Under the pieces are notes generated by a model. That model was not told where the DNA came from, did not search any database, and saw only the letters and a list, made by a program, of their open reading frames with translations. A program made the translations under genes and the position numbers. A stretch of 60,435 nt of DNA from Sphaerosporella brunnea (Eukaryota; Ascomycota; Pezizomycetes; Pezizales; Pyronemataceae). The DNA lies in assembly GCA_008704415.1 (NCBI GenBank), contig VXIS01000299.1, positions 1 to 60,435 of the forward strand, read 5' to 3'. Shown here in pieces: positions 45,081 to 55,014 of this stretch (within the stretch, counting starts at the first letter, position 1; each line of letters begins with the position of its first letter).

Positions 45081-46341
45081 ACTATTGCACTCGTTCTCGG
45101 TGGTTGAGAGTTATTCATCATGTACCAGCAACATCTCGTTGGCAACATTCCAAATCCCGAGTCAACGATGCAAGTTTTCTAAGTATGCAGTTGTCGATAG
45201 TAGCGCTATGACTATCTTGAAACCAAACGGTGGAGTTGCCAAATCACAATATTGCCCTCTTTCTCGGTGGATGTGAGTAATCAACCACATACCGTGCATC
45301 TCTGGGTGGCTCACTGAGGGCAACGTTGCTAATCCCGAGTCAACTATGCAAGTTTTATAAACATGCAGTTATCGATAGTTGCGCTATGATTATCTTGTGA
45401 CCCAACGGTAGAGTTGCCAAAACACAATATTGCACTTGTTCTCGGTGGATGAGAGTAATTAACCGCCTACCGTGCATCTCTGGGTGGCTCACTGAGGGCA
45501 ACGTTGCAAATCCTGAGTCAACAATGCAAGTTTTCTAAGCATGCAGTTGTCGATAGTAGCGCTATGACTATCTTGAGACCAAACAGTGGATTGGCCAAAC
45601 CACAATATTGCACTCATTCTCGGTGGATGAGACAAATTGACCACATACCGTGAAGCTCTGAGTGGCTCACTGAGGGTAACATTGCAAATTTTGAGTCGCC
45701 CATGCAAGTTGTCTAAGCATGCAATTGTTAATAGTAGCGCTAAGAGTATTTTGTGACCAAACGGTGGAGTTGGCAAATCACAACCATGCACTTTTACTCG
45801 GTAGATGAGAGTAATTACCCACATACCGTGAAGCTCAAGGAGAGTCACTGAGGGCAACATTTCTAAGCCCGATTCATGTATGCAAGTTAAGTAAGCATGC
45901 AGTTGTTGATAGCAGGGCTATGAGTATCTTGTGACCAAACTGTGAATTTGTCAAAACACAATCTTACACTCGTTCTCGGGGGATAAGAGTAATTCACCAT
46001 GTACCATAAAGCTCTGGTTGGCAACATTGCAAACCCCAAGTCAACCATGGAAGTTTTGTAAGCATGCAGTTGTCGATAGTAGCCCTATGAGTATCTTGTG
46101 ACTGAATGGTGGATTTGCCAATTCACATTATTGAACTCGTTCTCGGTGGATGAGAGTCATTAACCACATACCGTGAAGCTCTAGGTAACTCACTCAGGGC
46201 AACATTGCAAATCCCGAGTCAACTATGCAAGGTTTCCAAGCATGCAGTTGTTGATAGTAGCGCTAGGCGTATCTTTTGACCAAACGTAGAGTTGCAAAAT
46301 CACAACATTGTACTCGTTGCCAGTGGATGAGAGTATCTAAC
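45081..46341 (+). repeat. 178-bp tandem satellite, about seven units
   Basis: The block GCATGCAGTTGTCGATAGTA recurs at 45185, 45363, 45541, 45719, 45897, 46064 and 46242: steps of 178, 178, 178, 178, 167 and 178 bp. Units diverge by roughly 10-20% by eye but keep the phase. Each unit contains GCATGC, TCGATAG, TAGCGCTA and GAGTCAACTATGCAAG words and TTGCACTCGTTCTCGGTGGATGAGAGTAATTAACC-like sequence. No coding potential is seen. Confidence 0.93.
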
Positions 46342-46630
46342 TGTCACGGCTCAAGGTTAAGGGGTGGCTCGGCGCTAGGGTTAGGGTGTCACGTGACGCG
46401 GCGCGCCGCAACCACGTGACGGGAAAGCATAAATGGCGAGGTTTCACTTGTTTTTGTTTCTTTTCTTCTTTTCTTCTTTACAGAACGTCTTGTATACTAG
46501 CGAACCTAGTAACCTTGAACCACGTTGTCTTGTCTCGTCTTCTTCTGCCTCTTGTCCTTGTCCTCATGCCTCCGGTCCTTGCCTCGAAAGCTACGTACCT
46601 TGGACGTTTACTCGCGCCTGTCCCGTTACA
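46342..46630 (+). repeat. Family A copy 2, 5' LTR with promoter
   Basis: GTCACGTGAC at 46388-46397 and a second CACGTGAC at 46413-46420 flank the palindromic CGGCGCGCCG. A CATAAATG TATA-like box is at about 46429, and TACAGAACGT at 46480-46489 is the likely transcript start. A CTAGGGTTAGGG stretch precedes the boxes. Confidence 0.85.
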
Positions 46631-46632
46631 GT

Positions 46633-46641
46633 ACGTTCTGT
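46633..46641 (+). promoter_or_regulatory. Family A copy 2 primer-binding site, self-priming type
   Basis: ACGTTCTGT starts two bases after the LTR and is the reverse complement of ACAGAACGT at 46481-46489. The pairing has been kept in both full family A copies. Confidence 0.65.
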
Positions 46642-46695
46642 CGAACTATCTCCAATCTACGTAGCTCCTGCTCCTGCTCCCGACCTCGACACACC

Positions 46696-47853
46696 ATGCC
46701 GATATACAAAGCTATCTCCGACGACCTCTGGGCACGCCTCGTGGCTGCCAGCGCTCTCACCGATCTTGAAAACAACGACCCTCTCGACTATATCCACAGG
46801 ATCTGCACCGAAGTCCTCAGTACCCCTGACTATACACCTGCACCCACCGACGACGGCCTTACCTTGGCCGAAAAAACCGCTCGAGCCGACGCTGCCGAGC
46901 AAGAACTGGTCCGTCAACGAGAAATCATCACCCGCCTCCTGGGCCAGCCGGCACCGGAGAACCATGGAGCACGAGGTGACAAGCTCTCAGACGCGCCTAT
47001 GTTCGACGGCACCCGGGATAAGCTTCGGTCGTTTGTTGCCCAACTCCGTCTCAAGCTGTTCGCAGACACCACACGTTTCCCAACCCCCCAGCTACGGTTG
47101 TCCTATGCCATCAACCGATGCGAAGACCGTGCCATGGAACAACTCCTCCCCTACATTCGCGATAATGGCACGATTACAGGACTCGACGATGTTGAAGACG
47201 TCATCAGCGTCCTCCGGACTGCCTTCGGTGACCCGGACCGCGCCGCCACAGCTCGTCACAAGCTCCAAACCCTTCGACAAGGCAACAAGGAATTCTCGCT
47301 ATACTACGCCGAGTTCTCCGGGCTGGTCTCCGATTTGGATTGGGATCAACGTGCCACCATGGATGCCCTCCGGCATGGACTCTCAATCGAAATCCTCGAG
47401 AAGCTCATCGGCACCCCGAATCCCACCAACCTTAAGGACATTGTCAACCTGTGCCAACCTCTCGACTCCCAAATCCGTGCCGTTGAGCACCTCCGCAAAC
47501 TCCGGTCTAGCACTTCGTCTTCAGCCCCCCGCAACGCCAGTCACCATCCGGTCACTACTCCACAACAACCCTGCACGCCTCAAGGAACCTTCGCCCCCAC
47601 TTCGGCCCCCCAGCCTCAACCTGACACTACGCAGCCCGTCCCTACACCCATGGACCTTTCCGCCAATCGCAGCAAGATCACACCCCAGGAACGAGCTGCC
47701 CGGCTTGTCGAGGGTCGCTGTCTCTACTGCGGCGGCCACGGGCACTTGGCTGCGACCTGCCCCAATAAGCCGGCCCACCTCCGAGCCGCCACCACCACTA
47801 CGACTACCACGCTCACTCCCCTCCCAACCGACGACCAGTCGGGAAACGTCTAG
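46696..47853 (+). CDS. Family A copy 2 Gag, intact (385 aa)
   Basis: The Gag protein forms the virus-like particle of the retrotransposon. The start ATG 46696 gives MPIYKAISDDLWARLVAAS. A central capsid-type region follows (FDGTRDKLRSFVAQLRLKLF, FPTPQLRLSYAINRCEDRAMEQLLPYI, DRAATARHKLQTLRQGNKEFSLYYAEF), then a Pro/Ser/Gln-rich linker and a single zinc knuckle CLYCGGHGHLAATC near residue 345. It ends SGNV at TAG 47851-47853, directly after a frameshift heptamer. The second long frame over the same bases (46433-47869) is a Ser/Pro/Arg-rich shadow. Confidence 0.92.
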   Translation: MPIYKAISDDLWARLVAASALTDLENNDPLDYIHRICTEVLSTPDYTPAPTDDGLTLAEKTARADAAEQELVRQREIITRLLGQPAPENHGARGDKLSDAPMFDGTRDKLRSFVAQLRLKLFADTTRFPTPQLRLSYAINRCEDRAMEQLLPYIRDNGTITGLDDVEDVISVLRTAFGDPDRAATARHKLQTLRQGNKEFSLYYAEFSGLVSDLDWDQRATMDALRHGLSIEILEKLIGTPNPTNLKDIVNLCQPLDSQIRAVEHLRKLRSSTSSSAPRNASHHPVTTPQQPCTPQGTFAPTSAPQPQPDTTQPVPTPMDLSANRSKITPQERAARLVEGRCLYCGGHGHLAATCPNKPAHLRAATTTTTTTLTPLPTDDQSGNV

Positions 47854-47885
47854 ACCAGCCGCACATTGATGGCTATGCTGCTGGT
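47841..47885 (+). promoter_or_regulatory. Predicted -1 ribosomal frameshift signal at the gag/pol junction
   Basis: In the gag frame the codons read TCG GGA AAC GTC TAG, so GGGAAAC (47841-47847) is an X XXY YYZ heptamer in the correct phase. The pol frame is -1 relative to gag and is open through this site. After a 6-nt spacer that contains the stop, ACCAGC (47854-47859) can pair with GCTGGT (47880-47885), with GCA/TGC extending the stem. Copy 1 has GTTAAAC, also canonical, and the same ACCAGC/GCTGGT pair; the left-arm copy has GGGAAAC. Confidence 0.75.
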
Positions 47886-50800
47886 CACCCCATCTCGTTG
47901 TCTTCGTCTGGCTTAGGATTGACAGCTCTTGGAGTTACGGACACAGCTGTGGAGGAAACAGTACTGGAAGGAAAGCACCTTATTGTTTCTTGCACTCTGT
48001 CATTCAGCAATAAAACTGTTCGTACTCATGCGCTGATTGATTGTGGCGCAACTGGGATATCCTTTGTGGACGAAGACTTCGCTCGCCATCACCAACTCCC
48101 CTTACGCTCCTTAAGAAAACCCCGTGCCCTCGAAGTAATCGACGGCCGTTCAATCTCTTCCGGTGACATCACTCACCTGTCCGTCGCCCAATGTACCATC
48201 CAAGATCACCAACAACAACTCCCCATGTTTGTCATCAAATTAGGACACTACCCCATTGTGCTCGGAATCCCCTGCCTCCAGCTCCACGACGTTGCGATCC
48301 GATTCAGCTCTCGGACTCTCACCTTCGGATCACAATACTGCCTGGCTCACTGCAACCCCGTACCCACAACCGTCTCAGCCCTTAGCGAAGAACCTCCAGA
48401 GGTCTTTCGGGAACCCATCACAGCAGCACCAGCAAAACTCCACATCGCCTCTCTAAAAGCCTCCTCCTTCTGCCGATTGGCCAAGAAAAAGCACCTAGCC
48501 GTTTATTCTATATCCCTGTACGAAATTAATAGGGACCTTGAAAAGAAGTACGCCGAAGACGACAACGATCTACGCAAAATTGTCCCTGCTGAATTCCACG
48601 GCTATCTCCCCTTGTTCAAGGGGGCAATTGCAAATAGACTACCGCCGCATCGACCATATGACCATAAGATTCCCCTGAGAGAGGGCTTCGTTCCCCCATT
48701 TGGCCCTCTGTATTCCCTCTCGCGAGAAGAGCTGGAAGCCATCAAGGCCTGGCTCGAAGAAAACTTGGAGAAGGGATTTATCCGCCGCTCGCCCTCGCCA
48801 GCCGCGTTGCCCATCCTGTTTGTCAAGAAAGCAGACGGGTCTCTACGGCTGTGTGTTGACTACCGAGGCCTGAACGAAGGAACTATCAAGAACAGGTACC
48901 CGTTACCTCTGATCCAGGAGACACTGATGCAGCTCTCCAAGGCAAAATACTTCACGACGTTGGACATCCGAGGAGTCTACAACCTGGTCCGCATGGCTGA
49001 AGGCGAAGAATGGAAGACCGCCTTCAGAACCCGCTACGGGCTTTTCGAATCCCTGGTCATGCCTTTCGGACTCACAAATGCCCCTGCAGACTTCCAAGCC
49101 TTCATCAACGACGTACTTCGACCGTTCCTCGACCGCTTTTGTACGGCCTACCTCGACGACATCTTGATCTATTCAGAGACCATCGAAGAACACCGCGAGC
49201 ATATCAAGCAGATCCTCGATGCTCTCAGCAAAGCTGAGCTCCACCTCAAGCTGGAGAAATGCAAGTTCTATCAGATGGAGGTCAAGTACCTGGGCTTACT
49301 GGTCGGACGCAACGGCATCAAGATGGACCCCAGCAAAGTCCAAACAATCTTGGAATGGGGACCACCATTCAACCTCAAGGACGTTCAGGAATTTTTAGGA
49401 TTTGCGAACTTCTATCGCCGGTTCATTCGCGACTATTCAAAGGTGGTTGCCTCACTCACCTCGCTGACCAAGAAAGACAATGGCCAATCCGTGTCCTTTG
49501 TGTGGGGTACCACGCAGCAAAACGCGTTCGATACCCTCAAAAAGGCTTTTACGACCGCTCTGATTCTCCGACACTTCGACTATGATCGTGAAGTTATTGT
49601 CGAAACCGATGCATCAGACTACGTCTCAGCCGGTGTCCTCTCCCAGTATGACGATGAGGGAACCCTCCACCCGTCGCCATCTTTTCCAAGAAACACTCCC
49701 CTGCCGAATGCAACTATGAGATCTACGACAAGGAGTTGATGGCTATCGTTCGATGCTTCGAGGAATGGCATCCCCACCTTGAAGGCTCTCCGTTCCCCGT
49801 CCAGGTTCTCACCGATCACAAGAACCTGGAATATTTCATGGCAACGAAACTGCTCAACCGTTGCCAGGCCCGCTGGTCCGAATTCCTGTCTCGCTTCAAC
49901 TTCAAAATAGTCTATCGACCCGGTGTCGCTGGTGGGAAACCCGACGCGCTCACTAGGAGGTCTGGAGACCTCCCTAAAGAGGGGGATGAACGACTTTTGG
50001 CCAACCAACAGGCGGTTCTCAAACCGCAGAACCTGCCCGACAATCTACGTTTGATGGCGGAAAACCCACCCAGCACCGGGCCGTCCACCCTGGAAACCCT
50101 GTTTGACAAAGGGTACAAAGCGGATTCGTTCCCCCAACGAGTCCTAGAGATGTTGGCAAAAGGCACCTGAATCTCCAAAGACATTTCACTTGCCGACTGC
50201 TCTGAGCACCAAGGGAGGCTAATGTACCGCGGATGCTTCTACGTCCCAGATTACGCCCCCCTTCGGCTCCTCCTCATTCAAGACCACCACGACCCTCCGA
50301 CCATGGGACACCCGGGACGTGCAAAGACCTTGGAACTCCTATCCCGACGCTACTACTGGACAAGTATGCGACACGACGTTGAGAGATTCGTACGCAATTG
50401 TCATACCTGCCGACGGACGAAAGCAACAAGACACGCACCGTTCGGGACACTGAAGCCTCTTCCTGTCCCACAGGATCCTTGGCAAAGTGTCTCCGTCGAC
50501 TTCGTCACCGGACTTCCTGTCTCGGAAGGCTACGACGCAATCTGCGCAGTAGTCTGCCGACTAACAAAACAACGCCACCTGATCCCCTGTCTTACAACCA
50601 TCAACGCAGAAGGATTCGCTCAGCTATTTATTGAAAACGTCTTCAAGCACCATGGCCTCCCCGCCGTTCTCATCTCCGACCGAGGCCCCCAGTTCGTTGC
50701 TAACTTCTGGAAATACCTTGCTTCCTGTCTTGGGATTGAGACTGCTCCAAGCACCGCCTTCCATCCGCAGACCGATGGTCAGACAGAACGGATCAATTCC

Positions 50801-51559
50801 GTCACGGAGCAGTATCTCCGCGCCTACGTATCATACCTGCAGGACGATTGGAAGAAGTATCTCCCCCTGGCCGAATTCGCAGCCAATAACCAGGCTTCCG
50901 AAACTACGTCACTGTCTCCTTTCTTCGCCGTCTATGGCCGTAACCCTAAGTGCTCCTTTGAGCTAGACATTCGGACCGACAACCCCGAACAGGTTGACGC
51001 GCAGCTGGTGGCCGAGCGGATGTCACACATCCACGACATTCTACGAGCCGAGATGAAGGACGCCCAAGCCAGATATACTGAAGCCCCCGATCGGTCCCGA
51101 GCCTCCGCCCCTGTGTTCAAAGAGAACGACCTCGTCTGGCTGGATTCTAGGAACTTGCGCACGCAACGACCATCTAGGAAACTCGAAAACAAGCACCTGG
51201 GCCCTTACCGAGTGGTTCGAGCCGTCGGTACCCATGCCTATGAATTGGACATCCCCGACACCATGAAGAACCATCGCACCTTTCCCGTCTCGCTTCTAAA
51301 CCCGGCATCTTCCGACCCCCTCCCTGGACAGATCATTCCACCCCCTCTCCCTGTTGTTGTCGATGGCGAAAAAGAATAGTCCGTCGATGCCATTCTGGAT
51401 TCCCGCTTGGTAAGGGGACGCCTCAAATATCTGGTAAAGTGGACCGGCTACCACCCACCGGAATGGGAGGCGGCGGAAGGAATCAATGGCCTTGAAGCTA
51501 TCGACCGCTTCCACGAATTGTACCCACACAAGCCCGGACCACTCCCAGATGACAGCTGA
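47854..51559 (+). pseudogene. Family A copy 2 Pol (PR, RT, RNase H, INT, chromodomain), three lesions
   Basis: This is the -1 frame relative to gag. The protease has ALIDCGATGISFVDEDF. RT has DGSLRLCVDYRGLNEGT, FTTLDIRGVYN, ESLVMPFGLTNAPADFQ and YLDDILIYS. RNase H begins IVETDASDYVSAG; a single missing base near 49673 (CACCCGTC for CACCCCGTC) shifts the frame, and RNase H resumes in 49736-50170 (TDHKNLEYF). A TGA at 50168-50170 is followed by the integrase (50222-51379): HPGRAKTLELLSRRYYW, CHTCRR, SVDFVTGLP, SDRGPQF, DGQTERINSVTEQYL. A TAG at 51377-51379 precedes the chromodomain (ILDSRLVRGRLKYLVKWTGYHPPEWE), which ends at the TGA 51557-51559. Confidence 0.9.
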
Positions 51560-51594
51560 AGCTTCGTCGGAGCTCAGCCATAAGAGGGGGATAC

Positions 51595-51883
51595 TGTCAC
51601 GGCTCAAGGTTAAGGGGTGGCTCGGCGCTAGTGTTAGGGTGTCACGTGACGCGGCGCGCCGCGGTCACGTGACGGGAAAGCATACATGGCGAGCTTTCAC
51701 TTGTTTTTGTTTCTTTTCTTCTTTTCTTCTTTACAGAACGTCTTGTATACTAGCGAACCTAGTAACCTTGAATCTCCTTGTCTTGTCTTGTCTTGTTCTG
51801 CCTCTTGTCCTTGTCCTCCTGGCTCCGGTCCTTGCCTCGAAAGCTACGTACCTTGGACGTCTCCTCGCGCCTGTCCCGTTACA
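51595..51883 (+). repeat. Family A copy 2, 3' LTR
   Basis: It is preceded by a polypurine tract (AAGAGGGGGATAC) and carries both GTCACGTGAC boxes intact, where the 5' LTR has one degraded. It ends CCCGTTACA before satellite. Confidence 0.92.
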
Positions 51884-52956
51884 TTAACCACATACCGTGA
51901 AGATCTGGGTGGTTCACTGAGGGCCACATTGCAACTCCGGAGTCAACTATGCAAGTTTTGTAACCATGCAATTGTCAATCCTAGCACTAAGATTACCTTG
52001 TGACAAATCTGTTGTTGTCAACATTGCAAATTCCAAGTCAACTATGCAAGTTTTATAAGCATACAGTTATCGATAGTAGCGCGATGGGAGTCTTGTGACC
52101 AAACGGTGGAGTTGGCAAATCACATTAATGCACTTTTTCTCGGTAGATGAGAGTGATTAACCACATCCAGTGAAGCCCTGGAAGGCTCACTGATGGCCAC
52201 ATTGCAACTCCAGAGTCAACTATGCAAGTTTTGTAATCATGCAGTTATCGATGGTTGAGCTATAAGTATCTTGTGATGAAACGGTAGAGTTGCCAAATCA
52301 CAATATTGCACTAGTTCTCGATGGAAGAGAGTTATTTACCATATACAGTGAAGCTGTGGGTGGCTCACTGAGGGCAACATTACAAATCCCGTGTCAACTA
52401 TGCAAGTTTTGGAAGCATGCAGTTGTCGATGATAGCGCTATGAGTATCTTGTGACCGAACGGTGAATTTGCCAAACCACAATATTGCACCCCTTCTTGGT
52501 GGATGAGGGAAATTAAGCACATACGGTGAAGCTCGGGGTGGCTCACTGAGGGCAACATACCAAACCCCAAGTCAACCATGCAACTGTTGTAACCATGCAG
52601 TTGTCAATACTACCGCCATGAGTATCTTGTAACCAAACAGTCGAATTGCCAAATCACAATATTGCACTGGTTCTCGGTGGGTGGGAGTAATTAAGCACAT
52701 ACCGTGAAGCTCAGGGTGGCTCACTGAGGGTAACATTGCCAACTCCGAGTCAACTATGCAAGTTTTGTAAATATGCAGTTGACAATACCACTACTAGGCG
52801 TGTCTTGGCAGCAAAAGAAGTAGTTGCGAAATCACAATATTGCACTCGTTCTCGCTGTAGGGCAGGAGTTGACAACGTACCATGCAGCTCTGGGTGGCTT
52901 CAGTGCAATATTGCGAATCCCCAGTCAACGATGCAAGTTTTGTAAGCATGCAATTG
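51884..52956 (+). repeat. 178-bp tandem satellite, about six units
   Basis: The ATGCAGTT anchor recurs at 51966, 52061, 52239, 52417, 52595, 52773 and 52948: after one internally deleted unit (95 bp), steps are 178, 178, 178, 178 and 175 bp. The array phase carries across the family A and copia insertions. Confidence 0.93.
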
Positions 52957-53164
52957 TGTTAGAAAGAGGGTCTTTTGGGAGGAATCAAGCGTGAGAGGAT
53001 GATGGTGAGGAGTAAAGGTAAATTGTTCGATAACGTTCTAGGAGGCTAATCTACCCTTATATATACTCTTTCCAAGCCTCACAAGATATCACTCGGCCTT
53101 CATCATGGCCTGTCACTCGTCCTTGTCCGTCCTCCAATCATGCCTAGAAAGCCAGTTTCCAACA
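52957..53164 (-). repeat. Copia 3' LTR
   Basis: TGTTAGAAAG...TTTCCAACA on the plus strand (element orientation TGTTGGAAACTGGC...CTAACA). A TATATATA stretch lies at about 53056. Confidence 0.95.
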
Positions 53165-53216
53165 CTCCCCCCTCTTTCTAGGCAGTTACCGATCGTCTAC
53201 ACTCCCCCCTCTTTCT
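53165..53216 (-). other. Copia polypurine tract, duplicated
   Basis: The plus-strand sequence ACACTCCCCCCTCTTTCT occurs at the LTR edge (about 53162-53179) and again about 38 bp inward (about 53199-53216). On the minus strand each is AGAAAGAGGGGGGAGTGT, a polypurine tract. The inner copy overlaps the end of the RT frame. Confidence 0.7.
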
Positions 53217-55014
53217 GGGGAGTGTCCGATTCTTTAACTTCGTGTAGGCCAAGCCTTTCGGTAAGGGCTTGGTGTCGAGCGACGGGAAGGGCCTTGGTTA
53301 GGAGGTCTGCGACGTTATCTTCGGAGGCGATGTAGTCGAATTTGACGTTGCCTTTCTCCTGCTCGTCCTTAGCATGGTGGAACTTGATGTCTATATGCTT
53401 CGTCTTTGCTTTGAGGACTCCGGTTGCGATGAGCTTCAGCGCTCCTTGGTTGTCGCAGTTTATTGGCATGGCGTCGTCGATCGATCCGTCGATATCGCTG
53501 CGTAGCTGTCGTAGCCATAGTGCTTCTCGAGTCGCATCCGAGCAGGCTATGTATTCAGCTTCCAGCGTTGATAGGGCGACGACGGTTTGCGATTTCGCTT
53601 GCCAGGATATCGACCCCTTATTCGTTTGGAATACGTATCCTCCTATTGACTTCCTGCTTCCGGTGCTTCCTGCCCAGTCGGAGTCTGTGAAGCCCGTTTC
53701 GCTAGCATTCGGCAGCTGGGCAATACCCGTAAAGTGCAGTCCGTATTTCGACGTTTTCTTGAGGTATCGTAGGGCTCGCTTTGCGGCCGTTAGGTGCATC
53801 TGTAGGGGATTCGCATTGTATTTGCTCAGGACCGTTACGCAGAATGCGATGTCAGGCCTAGTGCCCAATGCTGCATACATCAGGGATCCAATCACCGATT
53901 GGTATAGGATCTTGTCTGTCAGCTGCTTGTCGTTGCATAGGGGGTTGTCGAGGTCGACGTTGGTGTCCATTGGTGATGAGGCCTCTTTGGCGCTTTCTAG
54001 GCCGAATTTCCGGATGATGGAGTGTATATACGTTGTCTGGCTGAGGGTGATGCCTGCGGTGTTTCGTCCGATTTCGAGGCCTAGAAACCTCTGGGCTTCG
54101 CCAAGATCTGTCATTTCGTAGCGTTTGTTGAGTTGCCGTTTGGTGTTTTCTCCTCCATCTTGCTTGACGTGGACGATGAGGATGTCATCGACGTAGAGTA
54201 GCAGCAGAGCCTCCTCTTTGATGATGTAGAGGTTTGGATCTGCAGCGGATTGACTGAAGCCGACGGATAGTAGGAATTGGTTGATGCTGTCATACCAGAG
54301 CTTTGGCGCTTGCTTGAGCCCATATAGGGCCTTTTGCAGTCTTACGGTTGATCCTGACAGTGACGGATCGACTTCTTCTATGCCTTTCGGTAAGGTCATA
54401 TAGACGTTTTCGTTGTCGATCTTGGGGTTGAGGAAAGCCGATTTGACGTCCATATGATCGATTCGCCAGCCTTTGTGGGCACTCATAGCTAGTAGCATGC
54501 GGAGAGTGGAGAGCTTCGAGACGGGAGCGTAGGTTTCGTTGAAATCGACGCCTTTGACTTGCTCGTATCCCTTGATTACTAGTCTGGCCTTGAATTTCGT
54601 GGTCCCGTCTGGATTCAGTTTCGTCCGAAAGACCCATCTGCTTCCGATTGCCTTTGAGGTTCCCGTCGAGGCTTGATTTCCATGGAAGTCGAAAGTGAGG
54701 TTGACTAGCAGCGACTTCCATTCCTCTTTCATGGCTTCAATCCAAGAGGCTTTGTGGGGGCTAGTCATCGCTTCTTCTAACGAGGTAGGATCAGGCTCAT
54801 AGAGGAGGGAAATCGGACCAGCTTCGTCACTCCCCCCTCGATTTGCCTTCTCAACTATGGCTGCATCCGCTGCTACGAAGTCGAATTCGTCGTCTGACTC
54901 GCAATTATCGGCATAGGGTAGGGAATTCGACGTCGTTTTCGGTCTGGTTGTCGGTTTCGAAGCGGTTGCGGTTTTCGTTGAAAACGACGTTTGAGCATTC
55001 GATAGCGCCTCCAT
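53197..55014 (-). CDS. Copia Pol, reverse transcriptase and RNase H part
   Basis: The open frame of 605 codons carries RT (WIEAMKEEWKSL, KARLVIKGYEQVKGVDFNETYAPV, HMDVKSAFLNP, LYGLKQAPKLWYD, and the catalytic LLLYVDDILIV) and RNase H (GFTDSDWAGSTGSRKSIGGYVF, ALSTLEAEYIA, CDNQGALKLI). It ends at 53197 inside the inner polypurine tract. The frame is +1 relative to the integrase frame, with which it overlaps at 54905-55014, so expression would need a frameshift or the element carries an indel here. Confidence 0.9.
   Translation of the reverse strand: MEALSNAQTSFSTKTATASKPTTRPKTTSNSLPYADNCESDDEFDFVAADAAIVEKANRGGSDEAGPISLLYEPDPTSLEEAMTSPHKASWIEAMKEEWKSLLVNLTFDFHGNQASTGTSKAIGSRWVFRTKLNPDGTTKFKARLVIKGYEQVKGVDFNETYAPVSKLSTLRMLLAMSAHKGWRIDHMDVKSAFLNPKIDNENVYMTLPKGIEEVDPSLSGSTVRLQKALYGLKQAPKLWYDSINQFLLSVGFSQSAADPNLYIIKEEALLLLYVDDILIVHVKQDGGENTKRQLNKRYEMTDLGEAQRFLGLEIGRNTAGITLSQTTYIHSIIRKFGLESAKEASSPMDTNVDLDNPLCNDKQLTDKILYQSVIGSLMYAALGTRPDIAFCVTVLSKYNANPLQMHLTAAKRALRYLKKTSKYGLHFTGIAQLPNASETGFTDSDWAGSTGSRKSIGGYVFQTNKGSISWQAKSQTVVALSTLEAEYIACSDATREALWLRQLRSDIDGSIDDAMPINCDNQGALKLIATGVLKAKTKHIDIKFHHAKDEQEKGNVKFDYIASEDNVADLLTKALPVARHQALTERLGLHEVKESDTPQKEGGV

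Larger units (their letters stand above)
46342..51883 (+). mobile_element. Family A Ty3/gypsy chromovirus, copy 2, nearly intact (5.54 kb)
   Basis: LTRs of 289 bp lie at 46342-46630 and 51595-51883 and differ at about 14 positions by eye. Flanking pentamers are CTAAC (46337-46341) and TTAAC (51884-51888). The satellite has TTAAC at this place, so this is a target duplication with one later change. Disabling lesions are few: one missing base near 49673, CGA to TGA at 50168-50170 and TGG to TAG at 51377-51379. Confidence 0.93.

Noticed and set aside
45081..46341. CRISPR array
   Set aside because: The 178-bp units are contiguous and homologous along their whole length, with no spacers, and the genome is eukaryotic.
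46433..47869. 478-codon plus-strand frame over family A gag
   Set aside because: It overlaps the true gag in another frame and has Ser/Pro/Arg-rich shadow composition without any motif. Gag has the capsid and zinc-knuckle motifs.
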